Origin: Tautonia plasticadhaerens
GTDB taxonomy: Bacteria; Planctomycetota; Planctomycetia; Isosphaerales; Isosphaeraceae
Assembly: GCF_007752535.1 (NCBI RefSeq)
Contig: NZ_CP036427.1
Coordinates: 62,001 to 126,000 of the forward strand
DNA: 64,000 bases
Reading direction: 5' to 3'
Shown here: in pieces, positions 49,675-59,071 of the stretch
Layout of the letters: each line of letters starts with the position of its first letter
Position numbering within the stretch: the first letter of the stretch is position 1
Program-made: the position numbers and the translations under genes
Notes under the pieces: model-generated
The model's input: the letters and a program-made list of their open reading frames with translations, nothing else
What the model was told of the DNA's origin: nothing
The model's database searches: none

Positions 49675-52129
49675 CATTATCGGACCGTGCGGGTGCGGCC
49701 CGGCGGCGGGGCGAATTGCTCCCCCGGCCTCGCGTGACGACCCGACAGTGGCCGAGGAGATCGGATGCAGGCGGCCGCATAGCTCCAAAGAAGCCGTGCC
49801 AGAGTGCGGGCTACTTAACAGCCCGGCCACCGGGACCTCCCGACGGCCCGGCGGGACGCCCGCCTCGGGGCTCGCCCGCCGGGGCTTGCACCGGGCACCC
49901 CGACCGCGCTACCGTGATCTCGTCTTGGTCCTCCCCGAGCCGACCGGCGACGCCCCCCCCGCGAGTCCATCCCGATGGCCCACCCCATGATCACGCACCC
50001 CCTCGGCCTGGCCGCCCTCGCGACGGCCCAGGCGATCGCCGGCGCCGGGTCGGTCGCCACGCCGGCCCGGGACGAGGCCGTGCGGACGTACCGGGGGCTC
50101 GAGGAGATCAACCCCCCGGCCGAACCCGAGCCCGGCCCGCCGACGGCGATCGTCGGCGCCCGGCTGATCGACGGGCGCGGCGGCCCGGCGATCCCCGACG
50201 CGGCGGTCGTCATCCGCGGGGCGACGATCGTGGCCGCCGGGCCCCGCGCCGGGGTCGAGATCCCGGAGGACGCCCGCGTGGTCGAGGCCGCGGGCCTGTC
50301 GCTGCTGCCCGGGCTGATCGACGCCCACTTCCACCACGACCGCGACGACCCCGGCCACCGCATGCTCCGGCTGTCGCTCTCCCGCGGGGTGACGACCCTG
50401 CGCGACCCGGGGCACCCGATCCCGGCCTATCAGGCGGTCCGGGAGGCCCCCGGTCCCCTGCCGCGCTGCTTCCTGACGGGCCGGCACCTGGACCAGCAGC
50501 CGCACGCCCACCCGGACGACGCCGAGGCGATCCGCACGGCCGCGGAGGCCCGGGCCGCCGTCGGGCGCCGGGTCGCCGCCGGGGCGTCGGCGATCAAGGT
50601 CTACTACCGGCTGCCGCCTGAGCTGATCGGGGCGGCCAGCGAGGCGGCGCACGCCCGGGGGGTGCCGGTGACGGCGCACCTGGAGCTGGTCGACGCCGGG
50701 CGGGCGATCGAGGCGGGGGTCGACGGGGTCGAGCACGTCACTTCCTTCGGGACCGCCCTGGCCGAGCCGGAGCCGGCCGCGACCTTCCGGGCGGCGGTCG
50801 AGCGGGACAACGAGGCCCGGCACGAGGGCCGGTACCGGCTGTGGGCGACGATCGAGCCGGAGGACAACCCCCGGCTCGGGCCGCTGATCGAGGGGATGGT
50901 GGCCGGCGGGGTGGTCCTGTCGCCGACGCTGGCGGTGTTCGAGCGGCGTGCGGGGGACCGGGGCGTCGAGGGCCACCACGTGCGCGGCTTCGAGGCCATG
51001 CTCCGCTTCGTGGGGCACTGCCATGAGGCCGGGGTGCCGATCGTGGTCGGCTCGCACACCTGGGCGCCGCACGCCGAGGAGGGAGGGGCCTACCAGCGGG
51101 AGCTGGAGCTGCTGGTCGAGTGCGGGCTGACGCCGGGCGATGCGATCGTGGCGGCGACGTCGCGCAATGCCGAGTACCTCGGGTGTGCGGACCGGCTGGG
51201 GGCGATCGCGGCGGGGCGGCAGGCCGACGTGATCCTCGTCGCCGGTGATCCGCTGGAGGACATCGCCGCGATGGGCGCGGTGCGCGGCGTGATGCTCAAC
51301 GGGCGCTGGGTGGGCCAGGGCGGGGGATCGGCGAGGCGGTCGGGGATCGGCGATGAACCTGGCCGGGAAGGAGCCGGAGGCCCCGGGCAGATCCCACGAC
51401 GACACCCGGTGGGATGCCCGGGGCACGCGGCGGACCGGCCCGCCGATCGTCCAGGCCCGTGGGGGTGGATCGGATGGTGAGCGAGGATCGCCGGCGTGGG
51501 GTCCCCCTCGGGCTGGCCATCGGCGACGCCCGCGGGGCCCCGGTCGCCTACGCGTGCCGGCTTCCCGACCGGTTCGACGAGGTGGTCCGGCGGCGCGTCG
51601 AGTCGAGCCTGCCGACCCACCGCAGCCCGGCCTGCCGGTCGGCCTGCGCCTCCCTCGGGGTGCTGCCGTGCGGGCTGCTGCACGGGCTACCGCGGGAGGG
51701 GGTGCTGGCCCCGGCCTGGGAGGCGCCGAGGCGGCTCGACGAGCGCGTCCCGCTCGACGCGGAGCTACGGGAGGTGGCCCTGGGGGGCTCCCGCCGCGAG
51801 CGGCCCCCGGAGATCCAGGGAGGTGTCCCCCTGGCTCGCAGCCCGGGGGCGACGCCGGGGGCCTTCGCGGGTGCCGAGGACTTCCGGACGTCGGTCCTGC
51901 GAGCGGCGAACCCGGGCGACGACGCGGACACGACCGGAGCGGTCCGCGGGCAGCTGGCCGGTGCGTGCCGGGGGGAGTCGGGGATCCCGGCCGAGTGGCG
52001 GCCCGGGCTCGGCGGTCGGGCCCTCATCGAGGCGGTGTCGCGGCGGCTCATCGACGAGCCGGGCGCGACCGTCAGGAGGAGGGATTGGCTCGGGACCGAT
52101 CGTCGCCTCGTCGGTTCGCTTTCTGCCTC
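49675..52129 (+). repeat. Large inverted duplication, right copy (2,455 bp)
   Basis: Reverse complement of 39281-41735 with no detected difference. The 7,939 bp between the copies form an invertible segment in principle. The right end lies inside dispersed motif copy d, the left end at cattatcgg. Confidence 0.95.
49975..51480 (+). CDS. Amidohydrolase-family protein, right copy
   Basis: The 501-residue protein is identical to that encoded at 39930-41435, with the same metal motifs (LIDAHFHHD, AIKVYYRLP, VTAHLELVDAG, GVEHVTS) and the same possible signal sequence. Only ~300 bp upstream of its start are included in the duplication, so the two copies share the proximal leader. Beyond that, the flanking sequences differ (TlpA-like gene here, IS630 B there), so expression may differ. 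Two identical copies imply either very recent duplication or ongoing gene conversion. Confidence 0.85.
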   Translation: MAHPMITHPLGLAALATAQAIAGAGSVATPARDEAVRTYRGLEEINPPAEPEPGPPTAIVGARLIDGRGGPAIPDAAVVIRGATIVAAGPRAGVEIPEDARVVEAAGLSLLPGLIDAHFHHDRDDPGHRMLRLSLSRGVTTLRDPGHPIPAYQAVREAPGPLPRCFLTGRHLDQQPHAHPDDAEAIRTAAEARAAVGRRVAAGASAIKVYYRLPPELIGAASEAAHARGVPVTAHLELVDAGRAIEAGVDGVEHVTSFGTALAEPEPAATFRAAVERDNEARHEGRYRLWATIEPEDNPRLGPLIEGMVAGGVVLSPTLAVFERRAGDRGVEGHHVRGFEAMLRFVGHCHEAGVPIVVGSHTWAPHAEEGGAYQRELELLVECGLTPGDAIVAATSRNAEYLGCADRLGAIAAGRQADVILVAGDPLEDIAAMGAVRGVMLNGRWVGQGGGSARRSGIGDEPGREGAGGPGQIPRRHPVGCPGHAADRPADRPGPWGWIGW

Positions 52130-52229
52130 AATTGACGCACCACGCGGCCGGGCGACGTCCCCTGGCCTCCTTCGCCCGACCGGGCCGGCCAGGCTCCGCC
52201 CGGCGGGCCGGCCGGACACTGCCCGGTGA
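51474..52229 (+). pseudogene. ADP-ribosylglycohydrolase-like remnant, right copy
   Basis: This has the same decayed frame as 39271-39936 (LGLAIGDARGAPV, then a gap, then NPGDDADTTGAVRGQLAGAC). Beyond the duplication end at 52129 it reads through into unrelated sequence for another 33 codons (IDAPRGRATSPG and onwards) to a stop at 52229. The gap removes the first metal-binding segment, so hydrolase activity is unlikely. Decay shared by both copies predates the duplication. Confidence 0.7.
52114..52140 (-). repeat. Dispersed 27-bp motif, copy d
   Basis: On the minus strand it reads GTGCGTCAAT, tga, GGCAGAAAGCGAAC. The large duplication ends within it at 52129, that is at the second base of the variable triplet. 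It is the best match to the consensus. Confidence 0.65.
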
Positions 52230-52940
52230 TCCTCCGACGAGCACCGGACCGATCCCGGCCCACGGAGGCGTCGTCGCCGGCGAGGCGGTTGAAGGACCTC
52301 GGCTCCGCTGGGATGCTGGTCGGACGCGAGGCCGGATCGACGCCCCTGCGGACCCCGCCGCGAGGGCCGGGCCCCGGGGCATCCATCAGGGGGGCACCGA
52401 GAGATGAACAGAGCCACGCTCTTCGCGCTTGCCCTCGTCGCCTGCGGCGGCGGGGCCTGCTTCGGTCAGGTCAGCGGCAACGCCGCCTTCGGCCAGGCCG
52501 GGGGCAGGGACCGGGCCGCGCAGGTCGAGCGGGCCAAGCGCACCCTCGCCGAGCACGAGCTGCCCCCGGCCGGGTCCAGCACGTTCGTCGAGGCCGCCGT
52601 GCTGGCCAACGTCAAGGCCGATGCGTTCGTCGCCACTTTCGCCCTGGCGCGTGAGGGCCCCACGGCGGCCGAGTGTCATCGCCTGATGGACGAGGCCGTC
52701 GCCCGGTTCGTCGAGGACATCAAGGCGCTGGGCGTCCGCGGGCCGGAGATCTTTGTGGACTACGTCGCCCAGGTTCAGGTCTACGGCTTCGAGGTCGAGG
52801 GGGACGAGGCCCGCGAGGAACTCGTCGGCTATGAGCTCAAGAAGAACGTTTCGGTCCGCTACGCCGACCGCACGCTGCTCGACCGCCTAGTCCTGGCGGC
52901 GGCCCGCTCGGAGGTCCATGACCTGATCGAGGTGGACTAC

Positions 52941-54172
52941 TGGGCCGTCAATCTTCAATTGACGGGTAAAGCTTCCGCAGCTTCCGGCGAGCGGCGGCCA
53001 GTGTGAAGGTCCAGTGGATTCGGGCTCTCCTCACGTTCCGCCGGTGTTCCCAGGCCGCCACCTCCGCCGCCAGCTTGGCCGGACCCTCCAGCCGGCGATC
53101 CAGGCATTGCTGGTTCATGACGCTGATCTCCGTCTCGGCCATGTTCAGCCAACTGCCGTGCTTGGGTGTGTAGTGGAACTCGATCCGGTCCAGGAGCCGA
53201 CGTGCCACCTCCGGCGAGAACGCCTCGTAGGGGCTCGCCCCGTCGTGCGTATTCAAGTTGTCCTGCACCAGCAGGACCTTCTCCGCTCGGGGGTAGTGCA
53301 CCTCCACCAGGTCCCGGATGCAGCCGGCGTAGTCCCGCCGGGTCCGGCGTCCGGTCACCTTGACATGACGCCAGCCCCGCAGCGGCTCGCACATCATCAA
53401 CTGGTGGCAGACGCCCTCCCGCTCGTACTCGTAGTCCACCTGAGCCGGTCGGCCCGAGCGGCACCGCCTGGGTGGCCGCACCTCGCCGAAGAGTTGCTTG
53501 CACGCCTCGTCGAAGCAGGCGACCGGGAACCTCGGGTCGTAGGGCCGCAGGTGGACCTGGATCACGTCCTCCATCCGCCAGACGTACTCGGCGTCGGCCT
53601 CGGGCGGGATGCACCGGGTCTCGACGATCCAGGGCTTGATGTCGTTCTTTTGAGAGCCTGGCGGACGGTCTCGGTGCTGATCGACTCGGCCAGGCCCAGG
53701 ACGACCAGTTCGTCGGCCAGCAGTTGCGGCGTCCAGTGGCATCGGCCCTGCGGCGGATCGCTGCACGCCAGTCGGACCAACCGCTGCTCGATGTCCCCCT
53801 TGATCTTGATCTTGTCCGGTCGTGGCGGCTGGGGACCCCGACTGATGGCCGCCTGAACGCCGTCGATGACGAACCGCTGACGGACCCGGGCGATGGTTCG
53901 TAGGCTGACCCCAAGTGCGTCGGCGATCCGCTCATCCGAGTGCTCTTGGCCGGCTCTGGTATCGGCCAGGAGGAGGATACGGGCATGGGCCAGCTTGCGG
54001 GCGGCAGCCTTGCCGGTGGAGACCAGGTGCTGCAACTCAGCCCGCTCCTCCTCGGTCAGGGTGACCCGGTACTTGTCCATCGCGATGCTCCTGGTTCATG
54101 AGGTTCGTGCCTTCGCCAAACCTCATCAAGACAGGACCCTACGCTACCGGTCAAATGAAGATTGACGGCCCA
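52941..54172 (-). mobile_element. IS630-family insertion sequence C
   Basis: The element is 1,232 bp with terminal repeats TGGGCCGTCAATCTTCA at both ends (inverted, 17 of 17) and a following TTGAC-like stretch, flanked by CTAC at 52937-52940 and 54173-54176 with a TA core. The clean junctions and open flanking frames mark a recent insertion. Confidence 0.92.
52955..54080 (-). CDS. IS630 transposase with -1 frameshift (IS C)
   Basis: The first frame starts MDKYRVTLTEEERAELQHLV and runs to SISTETVRQALKR before leaving the conserved sequence. The second continues KNDIKPWIVETRCIPPEADA, PVACFDEACKQLFGE, KVLLVQDNLNTH, HYTPKHGSWLNMAETEISVM and stops at 52955. The switch is -1 at C-AAA-AGA near 53647-53652, a weaker slippery site than in element A. 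It is a distant relative of element A (same organisation, about half of residues alike). Confidence 0.85.
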
Positions 54173-54602
54173 CTACGTCGTCTCCGACGTCGCCGCGGTC
54201 CAGGACCGGCTCATGGAGGAGGCCGCGCGGGTCGCCGGTCGGAAGAAGTCCCGCTACGAGGGGCTGCTGGGGCTCCGGCTGCCGGGCCCGCCGCAGGTCT
54301 ACACCGAACGCTACGCGGCCTACTACCCGAGCGGGCTCTACGACTCCTACGTCGCCGCCGAGGCGGAGGACCTCGCCGTGGCATCCTACCGCGACCGGTA
54401 CACGATCCGTGGCCTGCGCAAGCCGCGGACCTTCTACTACAACCCGCTGGATGCCGACGGGTTCGACGAGGTGCTCGACCCGGTCGTCCTGGAGCCTGTG
54501 GTCCAGTTCACACTGTACCTGAAGCTGAGGTACGACGCCGGTCCGGCCGCGGGCGATCCTGATCGGCCCGAGGGGCCGGGGTCGGACGAACCGCCCGGGT
54601 GA

Positions 54603-55178
54603 GGCGCCTGACTGGTTCAGATCCCACTTCGATGGGACACGCTTTCGGCCGCGCTTTCTGCCACCATTGACGCACTTGAATGAACGATCTCTGGGGCGGG
54701 CTCGCTCCCGCCGCCGCCTTCACGCGCCTCTGATGATCGCACCGGGCAGACCCGCCGAATCCCAGGAACTGCGACTCGGCACGAGAGCCCCGATGGGATC
54801 GTCGACGAATGACCCCCTTGGTTCAGGCGTCGAGGCCCGTCTCACCGTCCCGGAGGGCGATCGTCCCGGCCGGGCCGGTGGCGGCCAGGTGGGAGCCGTC
54901 GAGGCTTCTTCAGGCCGGGGCCTGGACCGTTCGCGACGATGGCTCGCAGTCTGCCTCGCCCCCGTCGAGATCGCCGCGTCGATTTCCGTTCGATGGTCAT
55001 TGCGGCTCGGCACCGCCGCGACGACTTCGGGCCCCGGGCGGTCGTATCGGGACCGGGCAACGATCGGCGTCGGGGCGTTGCGAGCGGGGTCGGGACCGGG
55101 CATGGTGGCAGGAATCCCTCCGCTCCGGTGCCCGGACGATCGGCCGAGGTGGTGCGAGGCATGCTGAGGAAAGCTCCG
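54603..55178. other. Spacer with dispersed motif copy e
   Basis: No convincing gene was seen in 576 bp. The motif is at 54651-54675 on the minus strand (GTGCGTCAAT, ggt, GGCAGAAAGCGC). It starts 48 bp after the SIMPL gene stop. Confidence 0.5.
54651..54675 (-). repeat. Dispersed 27-bp motif, copy e
   Basis: Minus-strand reading is GTGCGTCAAT, three variable bases ggt, GGCAGAAAGCGC. The tail departs from the consensus after GCG. Confidence 0.6.
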
Positions 55179-56315
55179 ATGAGAAGGGCGCGAAGTTCCC
55201 TCAACCCGAGGCTCGGGCGTGGGGCTCGACGGGCGTCGCCCAAGGCCCCGCCCTCGGCCGGCCGGGGGCGACGGCTGGCACCCGGGCTCGAGGCCTTGGA
55301 GGGACGTGTCCTGCTGTCCCTGAACTTCGACCCGGGTGTCGACCCGTCCGACTTCCGGGTCACGACCTTCGCCAGCGGCCTGGACTACCCCTACGGCATG
55401 ACGCAGCTGGTGGACGGCTCGCTGCTGGTCGCCACGAGCCGGCCGGCCTCGACCAGTTACTTCAACTCCACGGGACAACTCCTGCGCCTCTCGGACGCCG
55501 ACGGCGACGGCGTCGCCGACGGGCCGGGGACGGTGCTCTACAGCGGGCTGCCCGGGGCCCTCACCTCGATCGAGCGGGCGGGGGACCTGATCCTGGTCAT
55601 CAGCTCCCAGGATGGGAGCGAGCGCATCTCGGTGCTCCGAGCCGGCGCGTCCCCTTCCGACCCGCTGAGCCTCGCGGGCAGCATCCGCCTCGCCGTCCCG
55701 CCCGGATTCGAGCACAAGGTCTTCGCACTGGAGACCCGGGCGACGCCGGGCTCGCCGGGGAGCTACGACCTGTTCTTCAACCTCGGCGCCGCGGAGAACT
55801 TCGCCGCGACGACCGAGACCGTTCGGGTCAGCGGGCTGATCGACGGGACGCTCCGGGGCGACTCGCTCTATCGGGTGACGGTGAGCGACGGGCCCGGGGG
55901 TCTCTCCGTCTCGGGGCTCACCCGGATCGCCTCGGGGCTGAGGAACGCGGCGGGGATCGCCGTGCATCCGGCCTCGGGCGACCTCTATTTCGAGGACAAC
56001 GGGATCGACACGCCTTCGAACCGGATCGAGCCGCTGAGCGCCGACGAGCTGAACCGGGTCGCGGCGGCCGACGTCGGCGGCGCGGCCGAGGACTTCGGCT
56101 TCCCGTCGAACTACACGGCCTACCGCACCGGCACCCTCGTCGGGGGGGCGGGAGTGCAGCCGGTCGTGGCCTTCCAGCCGATCCCCGACCCCCGGACCGG
56201 TGCCGAGAGCGAGGGGCCGGCCGAGATCGCGATCGCCCCGTCGGCGTTCCCGCCCGGCTTCAACGATGGCGTCTTCGTGGGCTTCCACGGGCAGTTCAAC
56301 CTGGGGATCCGATAG
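55179..56315 (+). CDS. LEPR-motif beta-propeller protein truncated by a MITE-like element
   Basis: A 378-residue product starting MRRARSSLNPRLGRGARRA with GAGGA upstream; ATG at 55161 is an alternative. PGLEALEGRVLLSLNFDPGV is the planctomycete LEGR-x-LLS motif. The rest (FRVTTFASGLDYPYGMTQLV, GLRNAAGIAVHPASGDLYFE, EDFGFPSNYTAY) resembles a glucose/sorbosone-dehydrogenase-type six-blade propeller with a calcium-like DADGDGVADG loop. It stops at TAG inside the left terminal repeat of the hairpin element at 56302. No continuation of the propeller is seen after the element, so the original C-terminus is lost or was never here. Confidence 0.78.
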   Translation: MRRARSSLNPRLGRGARRASPKAPPSAGRGRRLAPGLEALEGRVLLSLNFDPGVDPSDFRVTTFASGLDYPYGMTQLVDGSLLVATSRPASTSYFNSTGQLLRLSDADGDGVADGPGTVLYSGLPGALTSIERAGDLILVISSQDGSERISVLRAGASPSDPLSLAGSIRLAVPPGFEHKVFALETRATPGSPGSYDLFFNLGAAENFAATTETVRVSGLIDGTLRGDSLYRVTVSDGPGGLSVSGLTRIASGLRNAAGIAVHPASGDLYFEDNGIDTPSNRIEPLSADELNRVAAADVGGAAEDFGFPSNYTAYRTGTLVGGAGVQPVVAFQPIPDPRTGAESEGPAEIAIAPSAFPPGFNDGVFVGFHGQFNLGIR

Positions 56316-56558
56316 CAACGGAGCAAAAACCAACGATCTTCCGGGCGGTCGGCTCTCGCAAACGACCGATTTCGAGAGGTCGCAAGGACTTCCGCGGGGA
56401 ACCGCTGGTTCCCAGGATCCTGCGTTCTCGATAACCGCTCTCGAATGGGACTTCTCGAATCAGGTGGCCGGAGACGGGTTTCGAGAAGCTTCCACTCGGC
56501 GAATCCGGTGCTCCGAGTCAAGTTCGTTGGTTTTTGCTCCGTTGCTATCGGATCCCCA
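56302..56558. mobile_element. MITE-like element with perfect 35-bp terminal inverted repeats
   Basis: Positions 56302-56336 and 56524-56558 are perfect reverse complements containing CGATAGCAACGGAGCAAAAA. The 187-bp interior has no gene but includes further small palindromes (GGAACCGCTGGTTCC). No obvious target duplication was found. It ends the propeller gene and adjoins an interspersed repeat. Confidence 0.85.
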
Positions 56559-56565
56559 TTAACTT

Positions 56566-56690
56566 TGATGAATTTTGTCCTGGAATCAAGAAATTCTGAA
56601 TCGGCCATTATGACGACAAAACTGCTGACGGCGCAAGGAGAACCGTCCCGGGGCCCCGTCAGCGGGGTGTCCGGACGGTTCGCCTCCTGC
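56566..56690 (-). repeat. Interspersed repeat, copy 2 (partner at 1219-1345, inverted)
   Basis: The reverse complement contains GACGGTTCTCCTTGCGCCGT and TTTCTTGATTCCAGGACAAA, matching copy 1. Each copy holds an ATG frame reading toward the repeat end (MTTKLLTAQGEP here, MTKPLTAQGEP there) with a 3-base indel between them. The spacer to the bestrophin gene has no other feature. Confidence 0.6.
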
Positions 56691-56914
56691 GATCGGAGGT
56701 GCATTCCGCGATCGAGGCGACCGGGACACCCGCGGGAACCGCCCGTCCTCGGCGGACCGTGGAGGTGGACGACGCCGGGCACCGCCCGGTGGCCTGTACC
56801 GCCTGCCAGGTCCTCCCCCGGTTGACGTGACCTCGCGCGCCTTGGTAGCTCTGGGACGGCCCGGCCGCGCGACCGCCCCGCGGCCCCCTACCCGTCAACC
56901 CCCCGCCCCAGCGC

Positions 56915-57841
56915 ATGATCGACTACGACCCGCACCGCTGGTACTCGCACCTGCTCGGCGTCCGCGGCTCGATGGTCCGCGAGATCTCGCCGCGCGTCCT
57001 GGCCGTCACCGCCTGGTCGGCCGCCGTGGCCGCCGTCCACCTCCACGTCCTGCCCGTGGCCGTGCCGCACACGGTGCACGGGCTGGTCGGCGTAGCGCTG
57101 GGCCTGCTACTGGTCTTTCGCACCAACTCGTCCTACGACCGCTACTGGGAGGGCCGGCGGCTCTGGGGCGGGATCGTCAACCAGACGCGCAACCTTGCCC
57201 GCGCCGCCTCCGTGCTCCTGCGCGAGGAGCCCGAGGCGGTCGGCGCGGTGGTTGGCTGGACGGCGGCCTTCCCCTACGCGGTGATGCACCGCCTGCGTGG
57301 CCGTCCGGGGCTCGGCCCGCCGGGCGAGCGTCTACCGCGGGCGGAGGCCGAGCAGGCCTTGGCGGCGCCGCACGTACCGCTGGCGGTGGCGCAGCGGATC
57401 AGCGGCCTGCTGGCCGAGGCGCGGGCCCGGGGCGTGCTGTCGGACTACCAGCAGATGGAGCTGGACCGCAACGTCCAGAAGTTGGTCGACTCGCTGGGCG
57501 GCTGCGAGCGGATCCACACGACGCCGCTGCCTTACGCCTACGTGGTGCACCTGCGTCGTGCGCTGCTGCTGTACTGCGGGACGCTGCCGTTCGCGCTGGT
57601 GGGGGAGTATGGTTGGGCGGCGGTGCTGGATACGCTGCTGGTGTCGTACGTGTTCTTCGGGATCGAGGAGATCGGAGTGGAGATCGAGAACCCGTTCGGT
57701 TGCGACGACAACGACCTGCCGCTGGAGCGGTACTGCGGTGCGATCGAGGGAAACCTGCGGGGGCTGCTGGGCGAGCAGAGGGGCCCGGTCGACGGTCAGG
57801 CGGGCCCGGTGAGTGGGTTGGCGACCCGCGAGGAATGTTGA
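56915..57841 (+). CDS. Bestrophin-family (UPF0187/YneE-like) channel protein
   Basis: A 308-residue membrane protein. MIDYDPHRWYSHLLGVRGSM, SYDRYWEGRRLWGGIVNQTR, IHTTPLPYAYVVHLRRALLL and EEIGVEIENPFGCDDNDLPL are the conserved blocks of bacterial bestrophin homologues, pentameric ion channels. About four membrane helices are visible. The start is the ATG at 56915, although no strong ribosome binding site precedes it. It converges with the kdp operon, leaving 77 bp between the two stops. Transported ion (anion or cation) cannot be told from the sequence. Confidence 0.88.
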   Translation: MIDYDPHRWYSHLLGVRGSMVREISPRVLAVTAWSAAVAAVHLHVLPVAVPHTVHGLVGVALGLLLVFRTNSSYDRYWEGRRLWGGIVNQTRNLARAASVLLREEPEAVGAVVGWTAAFPYAVMHRLRGRPGLGPPGERLPRAEAEQALAAPHVPLAVAQRISGLLAEARARGVLSDYQQMELDRNVQKLVDSLGGCERIHTTPLPYAYVVHLRRALLLYCGTLPFALVGEYGWAAVLDTLLVSYVFFGIEEIGVEIENPFGCDDNDLPLERYCGAIEGNLRGLLGEQRGPVDGQAGPVSGLATREEC

Positions 57842-57890
57842 GCGAGGCAGTCGTGCTTCCCGAGGAGGATGGCCGACCGGTCGGTCCGCG

Positions 57891-57917
57891 GTTCGCCTTC
57901 TGCCCACATTGACGCAC
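57891..57917 (-). repeat. Dispersed 27-bp motif, copy f
   Basis: Minus-strand reading is GTGCGTCAAT, gtg, GGCAGAAGGCGAAC. It fills the convergent gap between the bestrophin stop (57841) and the kdpD stop (57919). Confidence 0.65.
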
Positions 57918-57918
57918 T

Positions 57919-59055
57919 TCAGACATCGACGACGACGACATCGGCCCCGTCGGTCTTCGCCAGCACCGCCTCCAGCAGCGACCCTCGCATCAGCCGACGC
58001 CAGGTCGACTGCCGCGACTTGCCCAGCACGATCACCCGGATCTCGTACTCCCGGGCGAACGAGGCGATCGTGCTGGCCACGTCGGGGCCCTTGAAGGTCA
58101 TCGGGATGCCGCCGAGCTGCTGGGCCAGCTCCAGGTTCTTGCCGATCTGCCGCTGGGTGGCGGCGTCGATGCGGGTGAGGTCCTCGGCCGGAGTCTGGAT
58201 GTAGACGGCGTACCAGGGGGCATCGAGCCGGTCGGCCAGCCGGGCGGCCTTGCGCAGCAGGGCCGGCGCGTTGGGGCTGCGGCTGGAGAGGCCGACCATC
58301 ACGCGGTCGGTCGCCAAGGCCGGGGCGCGGTCGGCCTCGGCCCGGCGGCTGCGGCGGTCGATCAGGTGGGCCAACTCGGAGAGGGTCAGCTCGCGGAGGC
58401 GGGTCAGGTTTGCCTCGGTGAAGAAGTTGGCCATCGCCCGCTCGACGCGCTCCGGCGGGTAGACCTTGCCAGCCCGGAGGCGATCGAGCAGGTCCTCGGC
58501 CGGGAGGTCGACGTTGACGATCTGGTCGGCCTCGGCAAGCACGGAGTCGGGCAGCCGCTCCTTGACCTTCACGCCGGTGGCGCGCTCGACCTCGTCGTAG
58601 AGGCTCTCCAGGTGCTGGACGTTGACCGTGGTGATGACGTGGATGCCGGCCCGGAGCAGGTCCTCGACGTCCTGATACCGCTTCGGGTGCCGGCCGCCGG
58701 GGGCGTTGGTGTGGGCCAGCTCGTCGACGAGGCAGACGGTGGGACGGCGGTCGAGGATGGCGTCGACTTCCATCTCGCGGAGCGTGACGCCGCGGTACTC
58801 AATCTTCCGGGGCGGGATCACCGGCAGTTCGCCGAGCTGCTCGGCCGTCTCGGCGCGGCCGTGGGTCTCGACCAGGCCGACGGCCACGTCGACGCCCTGC
58901 CGCTTCAGGCGGTGCCCCTCGCGGAGCATGGCGAAGGTCTTGCCCACGCCCGCGGCCGGGCCGAGGTAGACCTTCAGCCGGCCGCGCTGCTGGCGGCGGA
59001 TGAGCTGGAGGAACTGCTCAGGGTTGGGGCGGGCGGCTTCGGCGTCGACGGCCAT
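57919..59055 (-). CDS. kdpD: Truncated KdpD: KdpD and Usp domains without histidine kinase
   Basis: A 378-residue protein started at MAVDAEAARPNPEQF (GGGAG upstream). The KdpD domain (20-230) has Walker A GPAAGVGKT (32-40), VGLVETHGRAETAEQL, VDELAHTNAPGGRHPKRYQD and TTVNVQHLESL. A universal-stress-like domain (~245-375) follows, ending MRGSLLEAVLAKTDGADVVV. The membrane helices, GAF and kinase core of the ~900-residue KdpD are absent, and the motif copy f follows directly. Short KdpD forms are known and may signal through another kinase or regulate Kdp directly. Last gene of the operon, 16 bp after kdpC. Confidence 0.9.
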   Translation of the reverse strand: MAVDAEAARPNPEQFLQLIRRQQRGRLKVYLGPAAGVGKTFAMLREGHRLKRQGVDVAVGLVETHGRAETAEQLGELPVIPPRKIEYRGVTLREMEVDAILDRRPTVCLVDELAHTNAPGGRHPKRYQDVEDLLRAGIHVITTVNVQHLESLYDEVERATGVKVKERLPDSVLAEADQIVNVDLPAEDLLDRLRAGKVYPPERVERAMANFFTEANLTRLRELTLSELAHLIDRRSRRAEADRAPALATDRVMVGLSSRSPNAPALLRKAARLADRLDAPWYAVYIQTPAEDLTRIDAATQRQIGKNLELAQQLGGIPMTFKGPDVASTIASFAREYEIRVIVLGKSRQSTWRRLMRGSLLEAVLAKTDGADVVVVDV

Positions 59056-59071
59056 CGGCGGGACTCCCACG

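Larger units (their letters stand above)
52404..54602 (+). pseudogene. SIMPL-domain (DUF541) gene split by IS630 element C
   Basis: The 5' part (52404-52940, 179 codons) has a signal peptide (MNRATLFALALVACGGGACF), then VLANVKADAFVATFALAREG and ELVGYELKKNVSVRYADRTL, ending SEVHDLIEVDY. The 3' part (54177-54602) continues VVSDVAAVQDRLMEEAARVA, then SRYEGLLGLRLPGPPQVYTE. Both parts are multiples of three, so precise loss of the element and one CTAC repeat restores a 320-residue protein. SIMPL proteins are periplasmic and of uncertain role. With the element present, the encoded product ends in 21 element-derived residues after codon 179. Confidence 0.88.
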
